NCBI RefSeq assembly: GCF_002858675.1
Contig: NZ_PJZF01000004.1
Coordinates: forward strand, 241,960 to 305,959
DNA length: 64,000 nucleotides
Direction: 5' to 3'
From: Chimaeribacter californicus
Lineage (GTDB): Bacteria; Pseudomonadota; Gammaproteobacteria; Enterobacterales; Enterobacteriaceae
A program made the translations under genes and the position numbers. The notes below the pieces were generated by a model that was not told the DNA's origin, did no database searches, and saw only the letters and a list, made by a program, of their open reading frames with translations. This document shows, piece after piece, positions 16,275-24,271 of the stretch. Within the stretch, counting starts at the first letter, position 1, and each line of letters begins with the position of its first letter.

Positions 16275-17231
16275 ATGAACCGCTACTTGATGATGTTGAT
16301 TGCGCGCCGCATCGGTGCCGGGCTGCTGACGTTGCTGATCGTCTCGGCGGTGGTGTTCCTGATCACCAGCCTGCTGCCGGGGGATGCGGCGCAGATGATG
16401 CTCGGGCAGAGCGCCACGCCGGAGACGGTGGCGGCGCTGCGCGCCCAGCTGGGGCTGGACCAGCCGCTGCCGATGCGTTACCTGCACTGGCTGGGCGGCA
16501 TGGTGCAGGGCGATTTCGGTACCTCGTTCGCCAGCCACCTGCCGGTGGCGGAGCTGGTGACGCAGCGCATCCCGGCCACCTTTGAACTGGCGGCGATCAC
16601 CACGCTGGTGGCGGTGCCGCTGTCGCTGGTTATCGGCATCACCGCCGCGATGAAACGCGGATCCTGGCTTGACCGGGCGCTGGTGGTCGGCACGCTGTCG
16701 GTGGTGGCGGTGCCGGAGTTTCTGGTGGCGACGCTGGCGGTGCTGCTGTTCGCGGTGAAGCTGCACTGGGTGCCGGCGATGTCTTTGGGCGCGGCGCCGC
16801 AGGATCTGGCCGGTTACCTGAAAACCTACGCGCTGCCGGTGCTCACGCTCTGCTGCGTGCTGGTGGCGCAGATGGCGCGCATGACGCGCTCGGCGATCAT
16901 CAGCCAGATGGACAGCCCTTATCTGGAGATGGCGCGGCTGAAGGGTGCCTCCCCGCTGCGCGCCGTGTTGCGCCATGCGCTGCCGAACGCCGTGGGGCCG
17001 ATTGCCAACGCCATTTCACTCAGCCTCTCTTACCTGTTTGGCGGGGTGATCATCATCGAAAGTATCTTCAGTTACCCCGGCCTCGCCAGCCAGATGGTGG
17101 ACGCGGTGAGCAACCGTGACCTGCCGGTGGTGCAGCTCTGCGTGATGCTGTTTGCGGTCTGCTACCTGGTGCTGCTGCTGGCGGCGGACATCCTGACCAT
17201 CGCCTTTAACCCGAAATGGAGGGGCCATTGA
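16275..17231 (+). CDS. Peptide-type ABC permease, DppB-like
   Basis: This 318-residue inner-membrane permease has six predicted helices. It shows the N-terminal helix IARRIGAGLLTLLIVSAVVF, the EAA-loop region (LEMARLKGASPLRAVLRHALPNAVGP) and a C-terminal helix ending FNPKWRGH. GGGGGGAG lies before the ATG. The last two codons are altered by a mobile element: the T and TGA at 17228-17231 come from the end of the TnpB element inserted here. The rebuilt empty site reads CAT TAA, so the protein sequence is unchanged by the insertion. Confidence 0.93.
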   Translation: MNRYLMMLIARRIGAGLLTLLIVSAVVFLITSLLPGDAAQMMLGQSATPETVAALRAQLGLDQPLPMRYLHWLGGMVQGDFGTSFASHLPVAELVTQRIPATFELAAITTLVAVPLSLVIGITAAMKRGSWLDRALVVGTLSVVAVPEFLVATLAVLLFAVKLHWVPAMSLGAAPQDLAGYLKTYALPVLTLCCVLVAQMARMTRSAIISQMDSPYLEMARLKGASPLRAVLRHALPNAVGPIANAISLSLSYLFGGVIIIESIFSYPGLASQMVDAVSNRDLPVVQLCVMLFAVCYLVLLLAADILTIAFNPKWRGH

Positions 17232-17298
17232 CTGCTCCCCTCCCTAGCGGAAGAGGATTCCCACTTCAAAGCAATCAACCTTAACACCCTGGATGGCA
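17228..17298 (-). ncRNA. Predicted omega (right-end) RNA scaffold of TnpB
   Basis: In IS200/IS605 elements the guide RNA of TnpB spans the 3' end of tnpB to the right end and runs into the flank. Here 71 bases lie between the tnpB stop and the end of the element, with a stem formed by CCTCTTCC and GGGAGGGG just before the terminal TCAA. The following flank (from 17227 downward, TGGCCCCTCCATTTCGGG) would be the guide. Confidence 0.5.
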
Positions 17299-18411
17299 TT
17301 AAGGATTTACGTTCGCTCCATGGGCTAACACTGCCAGCCCGGCAGCTTTGATATTACGAGCCGCGTTAACGTCGCGGTCATGGCGAGTATCGCATTCAGG
17401 ACAATTCCAGCTACGAACATTAAGAGGCATTTTGTTCATTATGAAACCGCAATCGCTACAGCGTCTTGAAGATGGGAAAAACTGGTCAATAGCTATCACT
17501 GACCGGTCTGCCCATTCGCCTTTATATTGCAGTTGGCGCATTAACTCGCCCCAGCCGGCATCAGCAATTGCCTTTGACAGTATTGGATTGCGGATCATGT
17601 TTTTCACTTTCAGTGATTCGACGCAAACAACTTGGTTCTCGTTAATCAGTTTGCGGGACAGCTTGTGCAAGTTATCCAATCGGCAATCAGCAATTTTCGC
17701 GTGGATGCGGGCGACTTTTAAGCGTGCTTTGACGCGATTCTTTGAACCTTTCTGTTTCTTGCTCAACCGACGTTGTAGCAGCGCAAGTCGCTTCGCGTAT
17801 TTAGCGGTGTGGCGGGGATTGCCGGTTTTGAAGCCGGTATCAGTGACGAATAATTCTTTTAAACCAACATCAATGCCGACCATTTTCGGGCTGATTGGCA
17901 GTGATACAGGCTCAAACTCGCACAGGCAGGAGACAAAGTATCGCCCGGCAGCATCTTTGCTGATGGTGACTGTAGAGGGTACACAGGGCAGCGGACGCGA
18001 CCAGCAAATATCTAACGGGTCTTTACTTTTAGCCATATACAGCTTGCCGTCACGGTATTTGAAGGCACTGGCAGTTAGTTCTGCTGACTGTTTATGTCGC
18101 TTGCTCTTGAAAGCAGGATATGAGGCGCGCCCCTCAAAGAAATTTTTAAAGGCGGCCTGCTGGTGCCGTAGTGACTGCTGGAGTGGCACACAAGAAACGT
18201 CATTCAACCATGCGAACTCAGTCTCTTTTTTTTGCGCGGTCAATCGTGCGCTGGCCTGTGTGTAGCCGATTTTCTCCTGACGCTCATAGTATGCATCAGT
18301 GCGCCAGCGGAGGATTGAATTATAGACAAAACGCACACAGCCGAACGTTTGAGCCAGAAGCTCAACCTGATCGGGTGTTGGATAGAATCTGTATTTATAT
18401 GCGCGTTTCAT
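17299..18411 (-). CDS. tnpB: TnpB, RNA-guided nuclease
   Basis: This 370-residue OrfB/TnpB protein starts MKRAYKYRFYPTPDQ, the family N-terminus; a longer frame upstream lacks support. The RuvC residues are intact: Asp181 (VGIDVGLKE), Glu265 (VVCVESLKVK) and Asp347 (RHDRDVNAARN). The zinc ribbon between the second and third is complete (CSDC at 318-321 and CPEC at 337-340). TnpB cuts DNA next to a TAM guided by RNA from the element's right end and helps the element persist after transposition. All key residues and a full-length frame suggest a recent, active copy. GC content is lower than the surrounding operon, supporting transfer. Confidence 0.95.
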   Translation of the reverse strand: MKRAYKYRFYPTPDQVELLAQTFGCVRFVYNSILRWRTDAYYERQEKIGYTQASARLTAQKKETEFAWLNDVSCVPLQQSLRHQQAAFKNFFEGRASYPAFKSKRHKQSAELTASAFKYRDGKLYMAKSKDPLDICWSRPLPCVPSTVTISKDAAGRYFVSCLCEFEPVSLPISPKMVGIDVGLKELFVTDTGFKTGNPRHTAKYAKRLALLQRRLSKKQKGSKNRVKARLKVARIHAKIADCRLDNLHKLSRKLINENQVVCVESLKVKNMIRNPILSKAIADAGWGELMRQLQYKGEWADRSVIAIDQFFPSSRRCSDCGFIMNKMPLNVRSWNCPECDTRHDRDVNAARNIKAAGLAVLAHGANVNP

Positions 18412-18536
18412 AGGGCTGACAAAATACGTGCAAAAATGTGAGAGGTATTGATGATGGTCAATTTTAAAGAAATTAGGCAGAAAACCGCCTTCTTTGCTCC
18501 TCACCTTAAAAGGACAGGGTATCTCGGAGGCGCTCA

Positions 18537-19388
18537 ATGAATACACTTTCTCTGCCCTGGCGGTTCTTCCGCACGCTGAGCCTCGCCGGCAAAATCGGCC
18601 TGCTGGTAACCCTGTTCTGGATCCTGATGGCCGTGTTCGGTACCGCGCTGGCCCCGCACAATTTGGACGGCATTGGCGAGGGCGATCTGTTCGGCGGCTT
18701 CAGCACCACCTTCTGGTTCGGCACCGACTACCTGGGGCGCGACATCTTCAGCCGCATCCTCTATGGCGCACGCTACTCCATCGGGCTGGCGCTCGGCGCG
18801 GCGCTGCTCGCCAGCGCAATCGGCACCCTGCTAGCGCTGCTGGCGGCGGTGGCCGGGCGCTGGCTGGAGGAGATCCTCGGCCGCCTGAATGATGCCCTGC
18901 TGGTGCTGCCGGGGAAAATCCTGGCGCTGATGATTGTCGCGGTGTTCGGCTCCTCGCTGCCGATGCTGATTATCACGGCGGTGTTCACCTACTGGCCGGG
19001 CGCGTACCGCATCGCCTACGCCATGGCGAGCAACCTGCGCGGCATGGATTACGTGCGCGCCTCGCGGCTGCGCGGTGAAAGCCGCTGGTACGTGGCGCTG
19101 CATGACATCCTGCCGAATATGCTGCACCCGATGCTGGCGGATTTCGGCCTGCGCTTTGTTTACATCGTGCTGCTGCTGAGCGGCCTGAGTTTCCTCGGGC
19201 TGGGCGTGCAGCCGCCTTATGCCGACTGGGGTACGCTGGTGCGGGAAAATCTACAGGGGCTGTTTGACGGCTCCCCGGCGGTGCTGATGCCCGCGCTGGC
19301 GATTGCCAGCCTGACCATCGGGGCCAACCTGTTTATCGATAGCTTACAGGCGATGCGCCCGATGCAGACAGCGAAGGAGGCATTATGA
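18537..19388 (+). CDS. Peptide-type ABC permease, DppC-like
   Basis: This 283-residue second permease of the importer has an N-terminal helix after SLAGKIGLLVTLFW, a DppC-type periplasmic signature (FWFGTDYLGRDIFSRILYGAR) and the EAA loop (YVRASRLRGESRWYVALHDILPN). GGAGG lies 8 bases before the ATG. The TnpB element now separates it from the first permease gene, so its transcription depends on read-through of the element or on a new promoter. The stop overlaps the ATPase start by 4 bases. Confidence 0.93.
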   Translation: MNTLSLPWRFFRTLSLAGKIGLLVTLFWILMAVFGTALAPHNLDGIGEGDLFGGFSTTFWFGTDYLGRDIFSRILYGARYSIGLALGAALLASAIGTLLALLAAVAGRWLEEILGRLNDALLVLPGKILALMIVAVFGSSLPMLIITAVFTYWPGAYRIAYAMASNLRGMDYVRASRLRGESRWYVALHDILPNMLHPMLADFGLRFVYIVLLLSGLSFLGLGVQPPYADWGTLVRENLQGLFDGSPAVLMPALAIASLTIGANLFIDSLQAMRPMQTAKEAL

Positions 19389-21052
19389 CGAACGTTATGC
19401 CGCATACCGCCCGGCCGGTGGTGGCCGTGGACAACCTGCGCGTCACCGCCCAGAGCGATGACGGTCGCGAGGTGACGCTGGTCTCTGATATCCGCTTTAC
19501 CGTGCAGAAAGGGGAAGTGCTGGCGCTGATTGGCGAATCCGGCTCCGGCAAAACTACCATTGCGCTGGCGCTGATGGGCTATGCGCGCCACGGCTGCCGC
19601 ATCGCGGGGGGCACGGTGCACGTGGCGGGTACCGATGTCACCTCGCTGTCGCCCGCCCAGCTCTGCGCGTTTCGCGGCAATAAAGTGGCCTATATCGCCC
19701 AGAGCGCGGCCGCCTCCTTTAACCCGGCGATGAAAATTATCGATCAGGTGGTGGAGCCGGTGATGATCCACGGGCTGATGCGCCGCGCTGAGGCGGAGCA
19801 AAAGGCGATTGGGCTGTTCCGCGAGCTGGCGCTGCCGCAACCGGACACCATCGGCCGGCGCTACCCGCATCAGGTTTCCGGCGGGCAGTTGCAGCGGCTG
19901 ATGACGGCGATGGCGCTGATGGGCGACCCGGAGGTAGTGATTCTGGATGAACCCACCACGGCGCTGGATGTCACCACCCAGGTGGAGGTGCTCAAGGCGT
20001 TCCGCCGCGTGGTGAGCCAGCGCGGCACCACGGCGATCTACGTCAGCCACGATCTGGCGGTGGTGGCGCAGATGGCCGACCGCATTCTGGTGCTGCTGAA
20101 AGGGCAGATGGCGGAATACGGCACCACCCCGGCGCTGATCAATGCGCCGCAGGCGGACTACACCCGCCAGCTGCTGGCGGCGGCCGGTCACCAGAGCCGG
20201 GAAAGCCACTGGCAGGCCGACGCGGCAGAGCGCCACCCGATGCTGGAAGTGCGCGACCTCGCCGCCGGGTACGGCCCCCGCGGCAGCGATGGGCTGCCGA
20301 AAATCCGCATTCTGGAGGCGATCAACCTCAAACTGTGGCGCGGGCAGGCGATCGGCATCATCGGCGAATCGGGCTCCGGCAAAACCACGCTGGCGCACGC
20401 CATCGCCGGGCTGAACCCGCCCTCGGCCGGGCATTTGCTGTTCAACGGCCACTACATCGCCGGGGATATGCAGCAACGCTCAGAGGATGAGCTGCGTCGC
20501 ATCCAGTATGTGTTCCAGATGGCGGACACCGCGCTGAACCCGGCGCACAGTGTGGCGACCATTCTGTCGCGGCCGCTGGCGCGCTTCCACGGTTTGCGCG
20601 GCGCGGCGCTGGAGACGCGGCTGCGTGAACTGCTCGACCGGGTGCGGCTGCCGCACAGCGTGCTGGGGCGCAAGCCCGCCGCGCTCTCCGGCGGCCAGAA
20701 GCAGCGCGTCAACCTGGCGCGGGCGCTGGCGGCAGAGCCGGATCTGATTATTTGTGACGAGGTCACGTCCGCGCTGGACACGGTGGTGGCCGCCGCGGTG
20801 CTGGATCTGATTAACGATTTGCGGCGCGAACTCGGCGTCTCGGTGCTGTTTATCAGCCACGATCTTCAGGCGGTGCGCGCCGTCTGCGACGAGATTGTGG
20901 TGATGCGCAACGGCCGCGCCGTGGCGCAGGTGGCGCGTGATGATTATGACAAACCCAACAGTAACCTCTACTTTGAACGCCTGAAGCGGGCCGTGCCGGA
21001 GTTGCGGCTGGGCTGGCTGGACGAGCACGAAGAGATTTTAAAAGCGGAATAA
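19385..21052 (+). CDS. Fused double ATPase of the peptide-type importer (DppD-DppF fusion)
   Basis: One 555-residue protein holds both ATPase domains of the importer. The first has Walker A GESGSGKTTIAL (about residue 57), signature VSGGQLQR and Walker B VILDEPTTALD. The second has Walker A GESGSGKTTLAH (about residue 330), signature LSGGQKQRV and Walker B LIICDEVTSALD. The second Walker B carries Val where Pro is usual (DEVTSAL), a common variant. Many importers of this class use two separate proteins, but GsiA-type fusions are also known. It starts in an ATGA overlap with the second permease. Confidence 0.93.
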   Translation: MTNVMPHTARPVVAVDNLRVTAQSDDGREVTLVSDIRFTVQKGEVLALIGESGSGKTTIALALMGYARHGCRIAGGTVHVAGTDVTSLSPAQLCAFRGNKVAYIAQSAAASFNPAMKIIDQVVEPVMIHGLMRRAEAEQKAIGLFRELALPQPDTIGRRYPHQVSGGQLQRLMTAMALMGDPEVVILDEPTTALDVTTQVEVLKAFRRVVSQRGTTAIYVSHDLAVVAQMADRILVLLKGQMAEYGTTPALINAPQADYTRQLLAAAGHQSRESHWQADAAERHPMLEVRDLAAGYGPRGSDGLPKIRILEAINLKLWRGQAIGIIGESGSGKTTLAHAIAGLNPPSAGHLLFNGHYIAGDMQQRSEDELRRIQYVFQMADTALNPAHSVATILSRPLARFHGLRGAALETRLRELLDRVRLPHSVLGRKPAALSGGQKQRVNLARALAAEPDLIICDEVTSALDTVVAAAVLDLINDLRRELGVSVLFISHDLQAVRAVCDEIVVMRNGRAVAQVARDDYDKPNSNLYFERLKRAVPELRLGWLDEHEEILKAE

Positions 21053-21077
21053 CGGTGGCCGTGATGTGGGGCCACCG
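21053..21077. terminator. Hairpin inside the operon
   Basis: CGGTGGCC (21053-21060) and GGCCACCG (21070-21077) form an 8-base stem straight after the fused ATPase gene, followed by CCTTTG. It could attenuate the downstream genes or stabilise the upstream message. Confidence 0.4.
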
Positions 21078-21103
21078 CCTTTGATAACGAGGTAAGAGAG
21101 AGT

Positions 21104-22435
21104 ATGCCGGCACCGATACGATATGTTCAGGACAGTGCGCATTTTCCCGAGACGGCGGACGTCGTGGTAATTGGCGGCGGCATCGCCGGGGCCGCTGCCC
21201 TGTATGAGCTGGCGGTAAAAGGCGTCAGGGCGGTGTTGCTGGAAAAGGGGCTGGTGGGCGGCGAGCAGTCGAGCCGCAACTGGGGCTGGTGCCGCCAGCA
21301 GAACCGCGACGAACGCGAGCTGCCGCTGATCATCTACGCCTTACGCCGCTGGGCCGAACTGCGCGAAGAGACCGGCGAGGAGCTGGGGTTCCGCCGCACC
21401 GGGCTGGTGTACGCCACCCGCAACCAGACGGAGATCGATGCCTGGGACGCCTGGGGGAAAATGGCGAAATCTTACGGCGTGCGCAGTGACATCCTCTCTG
21501 CCGCGCAGGCCAAAGCGATGACGCCGGGCAGCGTGACGCCCTGGCTCGGCGGCGTCTCTTCACCCACCGACGGCCACGCGGAGCCGTCACTGGCTGCGCC
21601 GGGGCTGGCGATGGCCGCCCAGCGGCTCGGCGCGCAGGTGTTTCAGCAGTGCGCGGTGCGTGGGCTGGATATCGCCGCCGGGCGCGTCAGCGGCGTCTGG
21701 ACAGAGCGCGGGCTGATTAAAACCCAGAGCGTGATTTGTGCCGGCGGGGCGTGGACGTCGATGTTCTGCCGTCGCCACGGTATTCCGTTGCCGCTCGGCA
21801 ATGTGATCGGCACCGCGTTCCGTACCGCCCCGATTGAACAGGCAATCGCGATGCCGCTCTATACCCCGGCGTTCGCCTGCCGCCCGCAACTCGACGGCAG
21901 CTACACCGTTTCGGTTTCCGGCCGGGGGCGGCTGGAGCCGGGCGCACAAGGGCTGCGTTATGCGCGCCAGTTCTACCCAACATTCCGCGCCCGGCGCAAA
22001 AACCTGACGCTGCGCCTTGGCCTTGGCCCGTTCTTCCGGGGCCCGGAGGCGCTGGCGCGCTGGGAGTTTGACCGGCAGTCGCCATTTGAGAAAACCCGCA
22101 TCCTCGATCCGCAGGCAGACATGGCGATGGTTGATGAAGGCATCGCGGCGATGCGCCGTGAATTCCCGGCGCTGGCAAACTTACGCATGGTGCAGGCGTG
22201 GGGCGGCATGATTGACAGCACGCCGGACGCGGTGCCGGTGATCTCTGCCGTGCCGTCCCTGCCGGGGCTGGTGCTCTCGGCCGGTTACAGCGGCCACGGC
22301 TTCGGCATTGGGCCGGGGGCCGGGCGGCTGGCCGCCGATCTGGTGATGAATGATGACCCGGTGGTTGACCCCACCCCCTACCGCTATGCGCGGCTGGTTG
22401 ACGGCTCGGGGCTTGACGCGCCGGGCATGATGTAA
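21104..22435 (+). CDS. FAD-dependent oxidoreductase, DadA/DAO family
   Basis: This 443-residue flavoenzyme is related to D-amino-acid dehydrogenase and sarcosine-type oxidases. The FAD motif VVVIGGGIAGAAALYELAVKG is followed by GGEQSSRNWGWCRQQNRD, a flavin-contact region seen in DadA-like oxidases. The C-terminal LVLSAGYSGHGFGIGPGAGRLAADL binds the FAD pyrophosphate. It differs clearly from the first oxidase of the operon, so two different C-N oxidations are implied. GAGGTAAGAGAG precedes the ATG. Direct membrane association is not evident. Confidence 0.87.
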   Translation: MPAPIRYVQDSAHFPETADVVVIGGGIAGAAALYELAVKGVRAVLLEKGLVGGEQSSRNWGWCRQQNRDERELPLIIYALRRWAELREETGEELGFRRTGLVYATRNQTEIDAWDAWGKMAKSYGVRSDILSAAQAKAMTPGSVTPWLGGVSSPTDGHAEPSLAAPGLAMAAQRLGAQVFQQCAVRGLDIAAGRVSGVWTERGLIKTQSVICAGGAWTSMFCRRHGIPLPLGNVIGTAFRTAPIEQAIAMPLYTPAFACRPQLDGSYTVSVSGRGRLEPGAQGLRYARQFYPTFRARRKNLTLRLGLGPFFRGPEALARWEFDRQSPFEKTRILDPQADMAMVDEGIAAMRREFPALANLRMVQAWGGMIDSTPDAVPVISAVPSLPGLVLSAGYSGHGFGIGPGAGRLAADLVMNDDPVVDPTPYRYARLVDGSGLDAPGMM

Positions 22436-22446
22436 GGAGAAACAGG

Positions 22447-23292
22447 ATGCAGATCCGGGTAATGCATGAGGGTGACCTGCCCACGGCGCTGAGGTTGTCG
22501 CAGCAGGTGAAGTGGCCGCACCGCCTTGAGGACTGGCAGCAGGCGCTGAAGCTGGGCGCAGGCATTGTGGCGGAGGAGGCGGGGCAGGTTATCGGCACCG
22601 CCCTTGGCTGGCGCTGGGGTGACGATTACGCCACCCTCGGGCTGGTGATCGTTGACCCGGCCTGCCAGGGGCGCGGCATCGGCAAGCAGCTGTTGCTGGC
22701 GGTGCTGGAAAACCTGCCGGGCTATACCGTGCGGCTGCACGCCACCGAAGCGGGCAGGCCGCTGTATGAAAAACTCGGTTTCCAGGTGACCGGCATCCTC
22801 CAGCAGCACCAGTGCGCGGCGCTGGGCCAGATCGCCCCGGAACCGCTGACGGCGCACCCGTTTCTCAGCCAGGCGCGGCCGCAGGATGCCGCCGTGCTGA
22901 CCGCGCTCGACCAGCGGGCGCACGGGCAATCGCGCCCGGCACTGATCGCGATGTTACTGGCAGAGGCGGAGCGGGTGGTGATGCTGAAAGATCAGCATGG
23001 CCTGCCGCAGGGCTTCGCCGCGCTGCGCCGCTTCGGGCGCGGGCTGGCCATCGGCCCGGTGATCGCCCATGACCTTCAGCAGGCCAAAGTGCTGGTCAGC
23101 GGGCTGTTGCAGCCGCTGGCCGGGGAGTTTGTGCGCATCGACAGCGATCCGTCACTCGGGCTGGGTGACTGGCTGGAAAGCCAGGGGCTGCCGGTGGTGG
23201 ACGTGCCGACCGTGATGATCAAGGGAACGCCCTGGATACCGGCTGCCGGTGCCCCGCAGGCGTTCGGGCTGATGTCCCAGGCGCTGGGCTGA
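22447..23292 (+). CDS. GNAT-family N-acetyltransferase with C-terminal extension
   Basis: This 281-residue protein has an N-terminal GNAT domain (residues 1 to about 130) with the acetyl-CoA loop VDPACQGRGIGKQLLLAVL and the closing GRPLYEKLGFQVTG. A second domain resembling the Acetyltransf_18 type follows (FAALRRFGRGLAIGPVIAHD). Such two-part enzymes are common in amine catabolism regions. It may acetylate the substrate or an intermediate. It begins 11 bases after the FAD enzyme, and its stop shares one base with the next start. Confidence 0.82.
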   Translation: MQIRVMHEGDLPTALRLSQQVKWPHRLEDWQQALKLGAGIVAEEAGQVIGTALGWRWGDDYATLGLVIVDPACQGRGIGKQLLLAVLENLPGYTVRLHATEAGRPLYEKLGFQVTGILQQHQCAALGQIAPEPLTAHPFLSQARPQDAAVLTALDQRAHGQSRPALIAMLLAEAERVVMLKDQHGLPQGFAALRRFGRGLAIGPVIAHDLQQAKVLVSGLLQPLAGEFVRIDSDPSLGLGDWLESQGLPVVDVPTVMIKGTPWIPAAGAPQAFGLMSQALG

Positions 23293-24218
23293 TGAACATC
23301 GTTTATAAGTCTGACCCGGAACGCGGCCGCCGCTGGGCTGCGCTGTTCGCGGAACTCGCCCCGGAGGCGGATTTCCGCCTCTGGCCGGACATCGGCGACC
23401 CGGAAGAGGTGGAGTACCTGATCGCCTGGCAGCCGCCGGACAATCTGATGCAGCGCTTCCCTAACCTGCGGGTGCTGTTCTCGGTGGGCGCGGGCGCGGA
23501 CCAGTTCGACTATGCGCGCCTGCCGCCTGAGCTGCCGGTGGTGCGGATGATTGAGCCGGGGCTGACGCAGGGCATGGTGGAGTACGTCACCTTTGCCGTG
23601 CTGGGGCTGCACCGGGATATGCCGCGCTACCTTCAGCAGCAGCGGCGCGCCGAGTGGCAGCCGCACCCGATGGTGCCGGCCGCACAGCGGCGCATCGGCG
23701 TGATGGGCCTCGGGCAGCTTGGTGAGGCGTCACTGGCCGCGCTCACTGCGCTGGGGTTTCCCTGCCACGGCTGGAGCCGCACCCCGCGTGAGCTGCCCGG
23801 CGTGCGCTGCTGGGCCGGGCGGGAACAGTTGCCGGATTTTCTGGCTGCCTGCGACATCCTGGTCTGTTTGTTGCCGCTGACCGCTGAAACCCACGGGCTG
23901 CTGAACCGCGACCTGTTTAACCAGCTGCCGCGCGGTGCGGCGCTGGTGCAGGCCGGGCGCGGGGCGCAGCTTAACCAGCCCGACCTGCTGGCGGCGCTGG
24001 CAGAAGGGCAACTCAGCGCGGCAGTGCTGGACGTCACTGACCCGGAGCCGCTGCCGGCTGACCACCCGTTCTGGCAGCATCCCGCCCTTTGGCTGACGCC
24101 GCACATCGCCAGCCAGACCCAGCCGGAGAGCGCCGTGGCCTCCCTGCTGGACAACCTGCGCCGCTTTGAACGCGGCGAGCCGATGACCGGCGTAGTAGAC
24201 CGGCAGCGCGGCTACTGA
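23292..24218 (+). CDS. D-2-hydroxyacid dehydrogenase, GhrA-like
   Basis: This 308-residue NAD(P)-dependent enzyme has the length and layout of GhrA glyoxylate/hydroxypyruvate reductase. The dinucleotide motif is GVMGLGQLGEASLAALTALG. The catalytic arginine lies in LVQAGRGAQLNQPDL, the glutamate in DVTDPEPLPADHPFW and the histidine in WLTPHIASQTQPES. It would reduce a 2-oxoacid, perhaps glyoxylate made by the oxidases; that substrate is inferred. Its ATG overlaps the stop of the acetyltransferase gene. Confidence 0.88.
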   Translation: MNIVYKSDPERGRRWAALFAELAPEADFRLWPDIGDPEEVEYLIAWQPPDNLMQRFPNLRVLFSVGAGADQFDYARLPPELPVVRMIEPGLTQGMVEYVTFAVLGLHRDMPRYLQQQRRAEWQPHPMVPAAQRRIGVMGLGQLGEASLAALTALGFPCHGWSRTPRELPGVRCWAGREQLPDFLAACDILVCLLPLTAETHGLLNRDLFNQLPRGAALVQAGRGAQLNQPDLLAALAEGQLSAAVLDVTDPEPLPADHPFWQHPALWLTPHIASQTQPESAVASLLDNLRRFERGEPMTGVVDRQRGY

Positions 24219-24271
24219 CGCCGCCCGCCGCCAACAACTTCTTATAATCGCCCTATCGATGAGGTAAAGAG

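Larger units (their letters stand above)
17228..18505 (-). mobile_element. TnpB-only IS200/IS605-family element
   Basis: The element is 1278 bases and carries only tnpB, in opposite direction to the host operon. Its right end (minus-strand 3' end) finishes GGGGAGCAGTCAA, a TCAA ending typical of this family. Its left end abuts TTTAA on the minus strand (18510-18506), a TAM-like target motif. Joining 17227 to 18506 rebuilds GGCCATTAAAAGGACAGG, which restores a stop codon in phase for the upstream permease and a 27-base gap to the next gene. A hairpin AGGC/GCCT near the left end and a GC-rich stem near the right end fit subterminal structures. No tnpA is present, so movement would need a transposase in trans. 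Confidence 0.85.

Noticed and set aside
19217..20476. Long minus-strand open frame of 419 codons
   Set aside because: It is antisense to the fused ATPase gene and rich in His, Arg and Gln, typical of shadow frames.
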